Counted from the stretch's first letter, positions 16,558-25,156 are shown. The stretch: 64,000 nucleotides of DNA from Pseudomonas sp. MWU13-2100 (GCF_023242365.1 NZ_JALLIX010000001.1:124001-188000); one strand, 5' to 3'. Numbers and translations are program-made. The notes: generated by a model not told the origin, from the letters alone.

Positions 16558-16895
16558 GCCGGTTTGCTCATGGAGAAGTTTACTGTAACAGGGTGTCGAG
16601 GTGTCGTTATGGTTTCGGTGATCGAAGTGGCAACGGAGTCGCTTAGATATCTAAACACATACTGCGCATAAGCTTGCCTTTCATGATAGCCATTCCCACC
16701 GCCATTCACCAACACGGATACGCTCCCAACCCTAGCAGGGTCGAATATTTTGTCGCATTCGCGGTTAATATTTATATCATTGCTACGATTAATAATCTTC
16801 GAAACCCAATAGAAACCACCACTCATAGCTGCCTGTTGCATCAGGCAGAAAACGGCCGATTCTGTTGAAAAAGTCGACCCGGGCTGGCTGTCCAT
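16554..16895 (-). pseudogene. remnant of a GH19-type effector, C-terminal part only
   Basis: The 113-codon frame contains GGFYWVSKIINRSNDI and VLVNGGGNGYHERQAYAQYV. These match the end of GH19 (chitinase-class) lysozyme-like domains, where an aromatic helix is followed by NGG-x-NG-x-x-xR. The catalytic glutamate region and everything upstream are missing. In-frame codons continue upstream without a start to a stop near 16970, so the gene was cut by deletion. It is followed with a 4-base overlap by its likely immunity gene. It could still give a short protein from 16895, but an enzymatic role is unlikely. Confidence 0.65.
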
Positions 16896-17178
16896 GCATT
16901 GAGCGGTGAAAACGTCATTTTTGCACGCTGCTACGTGAAATCTGAGTGCTGAACCCTCTGCTCAAAACACGGATTTCAATCTCAGACACGTACTTTTCTG
17001 TCGTGAAAACCGAAGCGGACTGTTTTCAATAGAGTCGGTCAGAAGCGGACGCTCAGACTCTAGGCCGCTTCCTGCCAAAAGGATCCGTCCGAAACTCGTT
17101 CTGGCGAAAGCTGTTTCATCCAGGAGACCAACCGATAAGCCTCACAAAAAAACTATCCCCGGCCCATCTAACCGATTA
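16896..17178. other. spacer between the two effector-immunity sets
   Basis: 283 bases. The left about 75 bases still carry the in-frame extension of the GH19 remnant. The rest has stops in all frames and no recognisable gene; it includes a GC-richer block (17020-17110) unlike its AT-rich neighbours, which may mark the recombination joint. Confidence 0.4.
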
Positions 17179-17742
17179 TTATTTTTGCCCAACTATCAAA
17201 CCAAGCAGTCTCTTAAAGTCTGAAATATCATTTTCATAAAAGCTATTGCATTGAGAAACAACTACATAGCCCTCTTTAACCTTTCTTTCAAGCGTGCTAC
17301 AGACAACTCCCGGGCCCTCGGAACCACCCGGCCCTTCATACACAATATCTTTCATATTTACTAATCTCCAGCTGTCTTGCACCATCTTTGACTTTGCCGC
17401 GACGGATGCGTCAGCAGAATTGGAAATTTGTTCAGTGTTTGGTAATTTAATCAGGTTGTTGTAAGATTTTTCGCCATCTCCCACTGTTTTTAAAACAGCA
17501 TCCAAGTCGTCTCCGAACACTACGAAGGTCGGAAGATTTTCAAGGTTCGTCTCATAAGAAGGCTGATTGCGAGGAACTAGTTTCAATATGCTTATGCTTC
17601 CGTTTCGGACGCAGCTTGAAGTTTCTAGTTTTGACTGCGAGAGATCAAATTGACATTGTTGCCCTTCAGCAAGCCCAATTGCTGGAATAGAAGTTGCGCA
17701 AACAAGCCCGAGCGTGGAAATAATGCGTTTAAACTTTTTCAT
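17179..17742 (-). CDS. exported putative T6SS immunity protein for the M23/GH19 effector
   Basis: A 187-residue protein starting with a signal peptide (MKKFKRIISTLGLVC... cleavage after GLA near residue 25). The mature part has four cysteines arranged as two pairs. The start at 17742 has GGAG upstream and overlaps the effector stop by 14 bases, so the pair is translationally coupled. A periplasmic location fits protection against a peptidoglycan hydrolase. The C-terminus (VYEGP, VVCSTLE, FYENDIS) recurs in the fragment at 15844. No known immunity family was recognised; the role rests on context. Confidence 0.75.
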   Translation of the reverse strand: MKKFKRIISTLGLVCATSIPAIGLAEGQQCQFDLSQSKLETSSCVRNGSISILKLVPRNQPSYETNLENLPTFVVFGDDLDAVLKTVGDGEKSYNNLIKLPNTEQISNSADASVAAKSKMVQDSWRLVNMKDIVYEGPGGSEGPGVVCSTLERKVKEGYVVVSQCNSFYENDISDFKRLLGLIVGQK

Positions 17743-20119
17743 TGAGTACGCTCCAAATAGGCGCAAGTGCATTCTGCCGTTCAGTGTTGTGGTCGGGAGT
17801 TTTACCAGGTCCGCCTCTATTAATCACAGAGCCGACTTCCGTTGCTACCGCTGATGTAGCGCCTACGTCTGCATACTTACTTATTTTTTCTCTCGCCCAG
17901 AAAAAACCAGACGCATCACAAGCGTTGTAGTCATCTGTCGCAAGAAGAGCGGGATGAGGATCTGTAGTGAAATCCTTTCCTCTATATCTTTCATAACTTT
18001 TATAGTTTTTTCTTCCGGTGATTTGCAGGAAGCCGCGACCGTGAAATCTATCACCGTCCCCCGCCATTCCTCCATGAGCCGAATTGGCAGCCCCATTATC
18101 CATTCCGGCGGCCTTAGGTGCTATTTGTCCTGGACGTGAAGCCATATAACCAGATCTATTTATTGTTGGCTTCGGATTCGGCCCAGGATTCGGAAGCTCA
18201 ACCGGGCGACGCCCAGAGGGTAGATTATGCTCCCGAGTAACCGCGGTATCATAATCTTCTCCAGCTTCAGCGGGTGTGATGACTTCATACATAGTGCGAA
18301 AGTACCGTGGCCCCCCTATTTCTTCCCGATATTTCCACCAGCCTGTTTCGATCCCAACTTGCGAAAAAAAATGAGCGGTCCGAAGTCTGGAGCTACTAAT
18401 CAAGTATTTTGATAGCATTTTATTCGTTTGTACTTTCAGCTCGGCGGCGCGTTGCCTACCCGCCGCCGGGGCCACCTTCAATACATGCGCAAGTTCTTCA
18501 CTGCTAAACCATCCACACTTCCGGAATGCCCGAATAAACTCTATGGGAGGGAAGTGCCAATGGCTTTTGTCAATTTCTGTTAAGTTTGCCTGCTCCCAAA
18601 ATGCCAACTCAGTCTGATGCTTTTTTATTTTGTCATATTGGTCCTGAGGCATCGGACCACCATCCGCTACCTTCAGCAACCACCCATAACGGGTATCAAA
18701 ATCACTCGAAGTCCATTCACTCGGAAACTTGCAAACCAAACGTCTTATCCGTTCTTGCGTTTCAGCTGAGCGCAGACGAGACATGCTCAGTTCATGCTCG
18801 TTTGTGTAGCGCTCCGAAAGATTATGTTTTTCTTCCTCTGAAAGGACTGCATAGCCAGGGGAGTTCGCTATGCTGACGGCATCACCACTCCCAGGCTGAA
18901 CCATGGCAGATCCAAACCCCAGCAGGCTCCTGATGAAGTCGGACTGGCAATGACTGTCCGTATCGGTGTCATCATCAACTAGATGCCAACCTTGCCAGTG
19001 GGGAAAATCCGCATCACTGAATTTAGTTACGCTGTCGGCATTCAGGTTGACCCAGCCGGATTTGCTCTGTTCGCCTGCTTTGCCTGGAAATTTGATTTGG
19101 CGCCAGTGTGCTGCATCGAGAGGTTGCATGACATCAGGCCCCAATACTCGCCCGAAGCGCAACAGCTCATAACCAGCGCTTGGTGACTGCGGGTAGTATT
19201 GCTTGGCCTTGTCGTACAGCTTGTACTCGTACTCTGCCTCCTCTTTTTGAGCGCCTATTTCCAGGCCACTTATGTAAAAGGACGTCAGCGTGCATTGGCC
19301 CTTTTCATAGCTCATTCGTACAAAGATGCCTTCCTGAAGTAGCGAAGCTACCGCCGGTTCGTACCCGCCCACTGTGGCAGGGGCACTTGTGGACGTTGGT
19401 GAGCTGCCACCTTCTTGGACCGGCGGGCTAGTGGGCATCGCTGGAGGGCGGTAAACCACAGTTCCATTGTTCAATGGTTGGCGACGATCAGGAGGTGCGG
19501 CATCGTAAATAAGTACCTCCGGAGGGACAAAAAAATACATGTCGCCCCAACAGCTTTCCGTCCGTCCATTATTCGACTGGTAGCTAAGATCCCGAGTGCT
19601 TCTCCCCGTCAGGTTGGCTATCTGGCTCGGATCCGAAATGATCTCGAAGTGGATGCGTCCCGCCTGGCCGTAGATGCTGCCCGCCTCGCCGATAGAGTCT
19701 TTTCGGAGGACCGCCGCGCCTATTTGCAGTGGGGTCAGGTTGATCTTCGACAAGTGCATGTAGATTGAATAGAAAACGACTTTCGACTGGGCCCCCTCTC
19801 CAATTTCAGTTTCATGACGCAGAACGACACAACCGTTATCCGTCCAGCCGCCTCGGAAATTAAGTGCATGATCTTGCGAAAGACTCACTGGAGTGGGCGC
19901 GCGAAAGTAAGCCAGCGTTCCATCAGAAATTGCGCGCACCGACAGGGCGTGCTGATTTTCCTTCGGAGCGGTTAGATGGACACCGCCATGCCAGTTGAGA
20001 TCAAAGCTCAGTGGGTAACCACCGTCACCAGGAACACCGCCAACCATGGCCCGTGCCAGAAATGCTTCGTCAGTTTCTCCCGCAACCGAGCTAGGAATAA
20101 AGGGGGGGCTAATGATCAT
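17729..20119 (-). CDS. two-domain peptidoglycan-targeting T6SS effector (M23-like plus GH19-like)
   Basis: A 796-residue protein 40 bases behind vgrG. Residues about 40-162 follow the LytM/M23 peptidase pattern (WHGGVHL with His44 and His48, a DGTLAYF strand, VVLRHE, YSIYMHL with His122, GRIHFEI with His157); the usual HxxxD aspartate is His48, and the first His of HxH is missing. Residues about 540-790 are GH19-like: HFFSQVGIETGWW (Glu591 as candidate acid), GRGFLQITGRKNYKSY (about 694-709) and SVINRGG with TERQNAL near the end. The start at 20119 has AAGGA upstream; the longer frame overlaps vgrG. There is no signal peptide, as expected for a VgrG-delivered toxin. Probably cleaves both peptide and glycan parts of the wall. 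Confidence 0.8.
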   Translation of the reverse strand: MIISPPFIPSSVAGETDEAFLARAMVGGVPGDGGYPLSFDLNWHGGVHLTAPKENQHALSVRAISDGTLAYFRAPTPVSLSQDHALNFRGGWTDNGCVVLRHETEIGEGAQSKVVFYSIYMHLSKINLTPLQIGAAVLRKDSIGEAGSIYGQAGRIHFEIISDPSQIANLTGRSTRDLSYQSNNGRTESCWGDMYFFVPPEVLIYDAAPPDRRQPLNNGTVVYRPPAMPTSPPVQEGGSSPTSTSAPATVGGYEPAVASLLQEGIFVRMSYEKGQCTLTSFYISGLEIGAQKEEAEYEYKLYDKAKQYYPQSPSAGYELLRFGRVLGPDVMQPLDAAHWRQIKFPGKAGEQSKSGWVNLNADSVTKFSDADFPHWQGWHLVDDDTDTDSHCQSDFIRSLLGFGSAMVQPGSGDAVSIANSPGYAVLSEEEKHNLSERYTNEHELSMSRLRSAETQERIRRLVCKFPSEWTSSDFDTRYGWLLKVADGGPMPQDQYDKIKKHQTELAFWEQANLTEIDKSHWHFPPIEFIRAFRKCGWFSSEELAHVLKVAPAAGRQRAAELKVQTNKMLSKYLISSSRLRTAHFFSQVGIETGWWKYREEIGGPRYFRTMYEVITPAEAGEDYDTAVTREHNLPSGRRPVELPNPGPNPKPTINRSGYMASRPGQIAPKAAGMDNGAANSAHGGMAGDGDRFHGRGFLQITGRKNYKSYERYRGKDFTTDPHPALLATDDYNACDASGFFWAREKISKYADVGATSAVATEVGSVINRGGPGKTPDHNTERQNALAPIWSVLNEKV

Positions 20120-20159
20120 TTTGAGAAATCCTTGTCCATGTTGACGCTTGTTATTCCAT

Positions 20160-22196
20160 TCATAGCGAAAAAGGGTAATCGACGGTGGGTTTAACCTTCT
20201 CAGACGGCGCATTCCCCAACGCCTGATCCATCAAACTCCCCGCCTTATCCTTATCCACAGCCCCTGGCAGCACGGGCGATAGCAACGAAATCCCGCTGCC
20301 AATACCGGCAGAACCACCGGCGTTCGCCAGAATCTGCGCGCCCACCATCGTGATGCCGCTGGCATCGAGCTTGATGAAGCTGCCACCCGCCTGCACGGTA
20401 ATTTCCTGGCCGGCTTCGATCGTCAGCTTCTGCCCGGCCTTGATATGGATCTCCTGTCCGGCTTCGATCAACTGCGCCACCCCCAGCTTGATGTGCTGGT
20501 TGTTGCCCACGCTGAGGTGGTCGTCGACTTTCACTTCGGTCTTGCGGTCAGCAACGATGGTGCGGTGTTCTTCAGCCTTGAACTGGCTGTGGCTGTTGGC
20601 TTCGACGGTGTCGTGGCGTTCATTGCCGACGCGGATGGTCTGGTTGTTCTCGATGTTCTCGTCCCAGTCGCGCTGGGCGTGAATGAAGATTTGTTCCTGG
20701 CCTTTCTTATCTTCGATACGCAGTTCGTTGAACCCGCCACCACCGGGGCTGCTCATGGTCTTGAATACGGTGCGGGTCTTGTTGGCCGGCAACGGATAGG
20801 GGACCGGATTTTCCTTGTGGTACAGGCAGCCGCTGACCACGGGTTGGTCGGGATCGCCCTCCAAAAAAGTGACCAGCACTTCCATGCCGATGCGCGGAAT
20901 GGCAACGCCGCCGTAGCGTTCGCCGGCCCAGCTCGACGACACACGCAGCCAGCAACTGGTGGTGTCGTCGCCCTGGCCTTCTCGGTCCCAGAAGAACTGC
21001 ACCTTCACCCGACCGTACGGGTCGCAGTGTATTTCTTCGCCCTTGGGGCCGGTGACGACGGCGGTCTGGTTACCCAGCATCCGGGGCTTGGGGTGGTTCA
21101 GCGGCGGGCGGAAGAACACATCCCACGGTGTCGCCAGAAAGCGGTTTCGGTAGCCATGATGGAAGTCGTCCTTGTTGTCGGTAGTGTCGCTGGTGACCGA
21201 CTCCTCCAACACCTGGGGTTGTTTGCCTTCATGGAAAACCTCCGTCAGCAGCCACAGATCGTTCCATTCGCTACGCGGGTGATCGGCCAGGGGCAGGAAG
21301 TGGCCGCTGACCAGGGTGGTCTGGTCGCTGCGGCCCTCGGCTAGGCGGTAGTCGGCGCGGTGGCGTTCCAGTGCGCGTTGGCTGAGCTGCTTACCGCGCG
21401 CGCGGTCGGTAAAGCGGCCGGGGTAGTCGTAGTCTTCCAGGTCCGGTCCAGTGACGTTTTCGCTGGGCTCATAGGCTACTTCCAGTTCCAGACGCGGTTT
21501 CTGGAAGTCGTAGTCGCGGCGAGTGGTGCGATTGGTGCGGGTTTCCACTCGTACGCTGAGGCGCTTGATGACCGGGTTGTCGGCGGCCATGCCGGTGTCC
21601 TGCACGTAGGACGTGGGTGCATCGAGCTTGGGAAAGATGGTCTGGTCGTCGCCGAACACCAGCCTATGGCTGTCGGTGCTGTGCTCGAAGTGGTAGTGAA
21701 TACCTTCTTCTTCGCACAGGCGTTGGATGAAGTGCAGGTCGGATTCGTCGTACTGCACGCAGTATTCGCGTTCCGGGCAGGGCGTGCTCAGCTGGAACTG
21801 GTAAGCATTGCTGAGGATGCCGTGCTCTTCGAGGATCAAGGCAATGATCTTCGGCGCGCTGAGTTGCTGGAAGATGCGCTGGTTGATGCGGTGTTCCAGG
21901 TAGGCCAGTTGCGGTGTCAGCACCACCTTGTAGCGGTGCAGGCGCTGGCCGTTGTCGCCCTGGGCTATCTGGTAGACCTGGCCGTGGATGCCGCTGCCGG
22001 AGGCGTCCAGGGCAAAGAACGCTTGTTGGTGCAGGAAGGTTTCGATGTCGATGTCGGCGCGTTCGCTGACCAGATCGATCTCGAAGCGGTAGAGCTGGCT
22101 GATGCCTTCTGTGCCGGTGAATGCGAGGACCTGAAAGTCGCTTTCCAGGCTGTCGAAGGTGATGCTGAATTGAGTCTGATCCGTGGGCGCGAACAT
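20160..22196 (-). CDS. vgrG: type VI secretion tip protein VgrG
   Basis: A 678-residue VgrG. It has the gp27-like base (SITFDSLESDFQVLAFTGTEGIS, YCVQYDESDLHFIQRLCEEEGIHYHFEH), the gp5-like OB domain (HCDPYGRVKVQFFWDREG, SSSWAGERYGGVAIPRIGMEVLVTF) and the beta-helix with repeated GQ/AG units (IEAGQEIHIKAGQKLTIEAG, about residues 575-610). The tail is short with no catalytic extension, so cargo is carried by the neighbouring effector. No other T6SS structural genes are in the window; it must use an apparatus encoded elsewhere. Its GC-rich codon use contrasts with the AT-rich effector region behind it. Confidence 0.97.
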   Translation of the reverse strand: MFAPTDQTQFSITFDSLESDFQVLAFTGTEGISQLYRFEIDLVSERADIDIETFLHQQAFFALDASGSGIHGQVYQIAQGDNGQRLHRYKVVLTPQLAYLEHRINQRIFQQLSAPKIIALILEEHGILSNAYQFQLSTPCPEREYCVQYDESDLHFIQRLCEEEGIHYHFEHSTDSHRLVFGDDQTIFPKLDAPTSYVQDTGMAADNPVIKRLSVRVETRTNRTTRRDYDFQKPRLELEVAYEPSENVTGPDLEDYDYPGRFTDRARGKQLSQRALERHRADYRLAEGRSDQTTLVSGHFLPLADHPRSEWNDLWLLTEVFHEGKQPQVLEESVTSDTTDNKDDFHHGYRNRFLATPWDVFFRPPLNHPKPRMLGNQTAVVTGPKGEEIHCDPYGRVKVQFFWDREGQGDDTTSCWLRVSSSWAGERYGGVAIPRIGMEVLVTFLEGDPDQPVVSGCLYHKENPVPYPLPANKTRTVFKTMSSPGGGGFNELRIEDKKGQEQIFIHAQRDWDENIENNQTIRVGNERHDTVEANSHSQFKAEEHRTIVADRKTEVKVDDHLSVGNNQHIKLGVAQLIEAGQEIHIKAGQKLTIEAGQEITVQAGGSFIKLDASGITMVGAQILANAGGSAGIGSGISLLSPVLPGAVDKDKAGSLMDQALGNAPSEKVKPTVDYPFSL

Positions 22197-22473
22197 TCCA
22201 TGTTCCCTTACTTGGTGCGGGTGTTAAGTGAGCAGGAAGAGCTCCATAGATTGGATTCAATGTCGCCCTGCGCAGGGCGCGGATAGTAACACCAAATAAA
22301 ATGTTCAACGTTCTGATCACGTAGGCCCCACCTCTCCTGCATCGCTTGTCGATGCAAGAGATGGCTTGGAGTGGGCAATTCACTCGCCGGAAAGCTTAGT
22401 CACGAACTGTAGGCCTTGTATTATCTAGGGTGTGTGTATTTTTACGGACGTTACGGGCCAATAGATTGGCGGT

Positions 22474-22491
22474 CTATCTCTCCGCCATACA
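22474..22491 (+). repeat. attachment-site core, copy 3 (right end of element 2)
   Basis: CTATCTCTCCGCCATACA is identical to 5389-5406, the end of tRNA-Ser plus four bases beyond CCA. It matches copy 2 over 15 bases. Core genes resume directly after it. Confidence 0.87.
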
Positions 22492-22493
22492 TA

Positions 22494-22531
22494 AAAAAGC
22501 CCCTGAAATCGCGAGATTTCAGGGGCTTTTT
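22494..22531 (+). terminator. Rho-independent terminator after the third attachment copy
   Basis: A perfect 17-bp stem (22494-22510 with 22515-22531) with a GCGA loop and a T run. It is probably the original terminator of tRNA-Ser, displaced by the insertions. Confidence 0.93.
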
Positions 22532-22582
22532 CGTTGGATGAAAAAATCTGCACTGACGCAGGCAGATTGGGCATATGAGGCG

Positions 22583-22957
22583 TTATCCCGCAGCCTTCAT
22601 CGGCCTGATCAAGCTCTCCGCCGGAATCCCAAACATCTCATGCAGCTTCCAGATCATCGGCAGAGTCAGGGCTCGCTTGCCATTGAGCACCTCATAAACC
22701 CGATTCTGCCGGCCAATGGCTGGCACCAAATCAGCGGCTGACAATCCGGACTGCTCCATCCTGAACCGTATGGCGTCCACCGGGTTGGGCAGGTCGACCG
22801 GGAAGTGCTTCGCTTCGTAGACTTCGATCAGGGTGATCATCACCTCAAGGTAGTCGCCTTCTGGAGTGCCGGGCTCCGGTTCGTTGTCGAACAGTGGGGA
22901 AACAGACTTGAGTGCCTCCTGGTAGTCCTGCTCGGTGTGGATTGGGCGAATGTTCAT
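22583..22957 (-). CDS. higA: HigA-type antitoxin with helix-turn-helix
   Basis: A 124-residue antitoxin. The N-terminal half (residues 1-60) is acidic and would bind the toxin; the C-terminal half (about 65-118, MEQSGLSAADLVPAIGRQNRVYEVLNGKRALTLPMIWKLHEMFGIP) is a helix-turn-helix. It follows the toxin gene with three bases between them, the HigBA order (toxin first). It should bind the toxin and repress the operon. It lies just outside the right end of the tRNA-Ser island. Confidence 0.88.
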   Translation of the reverse strand: MNIRPIHTEQDYQEALKSVSPLFDNEPEPGTPEGDYLEVMITLIEVYEAKHFPVDLPNPVDAIRFRMEQSGLSAADLVPAIGRQNRVYEVLNGKRALTLPMIWKLHEMFGIPAESLIRPMKAAG

Positions 22958-22960
22958 GGG

Positions 22961-23263
22961 TTACTCCATTTCTACGGTATCGGCATCAATGGTGTCGTAC
23001 TGCTTATGCGTACCGACGAATTTGATGTAAAGAGCGCCGTAGCGGTAGGCGACGGCAACCACGAGCCGATAGTCGTTACCTTTGATATTGAACACGACTC
23101 TACTGCTCTTGAGAACGCTGGCGTGGCGAAACTGGGCTTTGATCTCGGCTGGCGTCTGACAGTTCGCTTTCCTCACTTCGTCCATCCAGGCAAGGAAGGA
23201 TTGCTCAGAGTCCGGGTGTTTCTGCCAAAAGGTCTTGAGTTGGCTGATCGCGATAATTCTCAT
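22961..23263 (-). CDS. higB: HigB-type mRNA interferase toxin
   Basis: A 100-residue RelE-superfamily toxin of the HigB type, expected to cleave mRNA in the ribosome. Typical segments are MRIIAISQLKTFWQKHPDSEQSFLAWMDEV and FNIKGNDYRLVVAVAYRYGALYIKFVGTHKQYD. The start at 23263 is chosen over the longer frame because it fits the family N-terminus. Encoded directly upstream of higA on the same strand. Confidence 0.88.
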   Translation of the reverse strand: MRIIAISQLKTFWQKHPDSEQSFLAWMDEVRKANCQTPAEIKAQFRHASVLKSSRVVFNIKGNDYRLVVAVAYRYGALYIKFVGTHKQYDTIDADTVEME

Positions 23264-23555
23264 GGAAGATCCTAGTCCCAGGGTGGGACTTATGCAAGAG
23301 GGTGCAATCTGTTCGGTGATTTTCAAATACCTCGCCAGTCCCCGGAATTCCAGGTCGAAATCTTAAGAAAGTATGAGTTTCTAAGGCATATTCAAGGAAA
23401 GATCGGCACCTTTTCAGGCGCTTATGGCCATTCTGAATATTCAGCGCGCGGGGTGGCGCCTGATTTGCCATGAGCGGTTTGGGGCCCCCCAAGTGCCCGG
23501 GATCTGCTCGAGTTGCTCTTTCAAGGTGATTGGGTCGTTGTTTGTCCGCACAACC

Positions 23556-23585
23556 CGTCCCTTCGTCGTCTGGACACGTCCCTTC
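23556..23585. promoter_or_regulatory. direct repeat CGTCCCTTC upstream of a LysR gene
   Basis: Two identical 9-mers (23556-23564 and 23577-23585) are spaced 21 bases start to start, two helical turns. They lie about 50 bases before the LysR start and could be regulator contact sites. The rest of the 367-base gap after higB shows no gene. Confidence 0.35.
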
Positions 23586-23630
23586 TTACCTTCCTAGACT
23601 GAAGCAGAACCGATGACCCTGGGACCACAG

Positions 23631-24551
23631 ATGAACCGCAACGAATTGCGCAAGGCCGACATCAACCTGATGGTGGTGTTCGAAACACTGATGCTCGAAC
23701 GCAATGTGACGCGGGTGGCGGAGAAACTGTTTCTGGGCCAGCCGACCATCAGTTCGGCACTCAATCGCCTGCGGGCGATGTTCAACGATCCGCTGTTTAT
23801 CCGTGTCGGACACCGCATGGAGCCCACCGCGCGGGCCGAGGAGATCATCCTGCATCTGTCGCCTGCGCTGGATTCGCTGTCGAATGCCTTGAGCCTGACC
23901 CACGACTTCGACCCGGCCAGCAGCACCATGACCTTTCGCATCGGCCTGTCGGACGATGTCGAGTTCGGCTTGTTGCCGACGCTGCTGCGAGCCTTGCGCC
24001 AGGAAGCGCCGAATGTGGTGATCGTGGTCCAGCATGTCGACTACTGGCGCATTCCCGATCTGCTGGGCTCCGGCGACATTACCGTGGGTATCAGCCAGAC
24101 CCGCGGTCTGCCGGCCAATGCCAAGCGCAAGCTGTTGCGTCATATCCAGCCGAGGATCCTGCGCGCCGACGCTTCGACGACGCCTTTGACCCTCGACGAG
24201 TACTGCGCGCGACCCCATGTGCTGGTGTCCCACACCGCCAATATCAGCAGCTTGGCCGACGAGTGGCTGGCGGAAATCGGCCGCAAGCGTCACGTGGTGC
24301 TCTCGGTACCGCAATACAGCGCCCTGCCGGCCTTGCTGGCGGGTACCGACCTGGTCGCCAGCCTCCCGGATTACACGGCCAAGGCCATGGCGGCGTCGGG
24401 GCTGTTGTTTGACGAACCGCTGCCGTTCAAGGTGCCGAACCTGGACCTGTCGATGGTCTGGCTCGGGATTGTCGATACCGATCCGGCCGAGCGTTGGCTG
24501 CGTTCGCGGCTTGAGTATTTCATGAGTGATCGGGAGCCCTTGGCGCCTTGA
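23631..24551 (+). CDS. LysR-family transcriptional regulator
   Basis: A 306-residue LysR protein. The N-terminal winged helix (residues about 8-66; NLMVVFETLMLERNVTRVAEKLFLGQPTISSALNRLR) is followed by a periplasmic-binding-type effector domain (about 90-295). It starts at 23631 with GGGA upstream; 23613 is an alternative. The next gene downstream on the same strand, 121 bases away, is a CHMI-like isomerase. The target and inducer cannot be read from the sequence. Confidence 0.88.
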   Translation: MNRNELRKADINLMVVFETLMLERNVTRVAEKLFLGQPTISSALNRLRAMFNDPLFIRVGHRMEPTARAEEIILHLSPALDSLSNALSLTHDFDPASSTMTFRIGLSDDVEFGLLPTLLRALRQEAPNVVIVVQHVDYWRIPDLLGSGDITVGISQTRGLPANAKRKLLRHIQPRILRADASTTPLTLDEYCARPHVLVSHTANISSLADEWLAEIGRKRHVVLSVPQYSALPALLAGTDLVASLPDYTAKAMAASGLLFDEPLPFKVPNLDLSMVWLGIVDTDPAERWLRSRLEYFMSDREPLAP

Positions 24552-24672
24552 CCTTTTTGTCTCGGGGCAAGCGTTGCGCTCATGCGCTATCTTTCACGTT
24601 CATTCATGACTTTTCGCGAAGGCCGCGTGCTATATCTGTGTGCCTTCCCGTCCCGCTGTCTGGAGCCTGTCG

Positions 24673-25032
24673 ATGCCTCACGTATTCCTGGAATACACCC
24701 CCAACCTGACTGAGTTCGACGCCGACAAGGCGTTGCTGCGCATCAATCATGCGCTGGTGGCGTCCGGTCAGTTCGGCGCCGAGTTCGATATCAAGAGCCG
24801 GGCTACGGAGTTGGGGGCCTTTCGCGTGGGGACGGGGTTGGGCGAGCGCGGCTTCGTGCATGTGAAGCTGGCGCTGCTGAGCGGGCGCTCGGCACAAATC
24901 AAGACACAACTTTCCGAGAGTCTGTTGGCGGGGTTGAAGGATCTCGGCGACTGGCCGGAAGGTATCGAAGTACAGCTGTCGGTGGAAGTGGTGGACCTGG
25001 ACCGTGAGTCCTATGCCAAGGTTGCATTCTGA
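24673..25032 (+). CDS. 5-carboxymethyl-2-hydroxymuconate isomerase-like protein
   Basis: A 119-residue member of the CHMI/tautomerase superfamily. It begins with Met then Pro2, the catalytic N-terminal proline of the family (exposed after Met removal), and MPHVFLEYTPNL matches CHMI. The true HpaF enzyme acts in homoprotocatechuate breakdown, but no hpa genes are nearby, so the substrate is open. GGAG lies eight bases before the start at 24673. It stands alone after a LysR gene and is followed by a REP element. Confidence 0.82.
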   Translation: MPHVFLEYTPNLTEFDADKALLRINHALVASGQFGAEFDIKSRATELGAFRVGTGLGERGFVHVKLALLSGRSAQIKTQLSESLLAGLKDLGDWPEGIEVQLSVEVVDLDRESYAKVAF

Positions 25033-25070
25033 TCGGGCGACAACCCCCATTCTTGAAAAAACCGCGAACC

Positions 25071-25156
25071 CTGTAGGCGCCGGCTTGTCGGCGATGGCGT
25101 CCGCAAGGATGCAGCAGGGCCCAAGGGCCTCATCGCCGGCAAGCCGGTATCTACAG
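25071..25156. repeat. REP-type palindromic element
   Basis: An inverted repeat bounded by CTGTAG and CTACAG, with GCCGGCTTGTCGGCGATGG at the left and CATCGCCGGCAAGCCGG at the right. It follows the CHMI-like gene. Confidence 0.8.

Larger units (their letters stand above)
12945..22491. mobile_element. integrated element 2 (VgrG-effector-immunity island)
   Basis: A 9.5-kb unit between the tRNA-derived repeats at 12945-12962 and 22474-22491 (15 bases are common to both; the right copy matches the tRNA region over 18 bases). It carries an SDH-type protease, a truncated integrase, a DNA adenine methylase scrap, degenerate effector/immunity fragments, an intact immunity-effector pair and vgrG. Base composition is mosaic: vgrG is GC-rich and core-like, whereas 15.8-18.6 kb is much more AT-rich. 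No intact integrase of its own was found, so mobility would need the integrase of element 1 or has been lost. Confidence 0.75.

Noticed and set aside
13664..22196. Complete type VI secretion cluster
   Set aside because: Only vgrG and effector/immunity genes are present; no sheath, membrane-complex or ClpV genes occur in the window.
20445..22286. Long open frames antisense to vgrG (20445-21344 and 21360-22286)
   Set aside because: They are mirror frames of a GC-rich gene with biased third positions. They lack family motifs and good ribosome binding sites, while VgrG on the other strand is certain.
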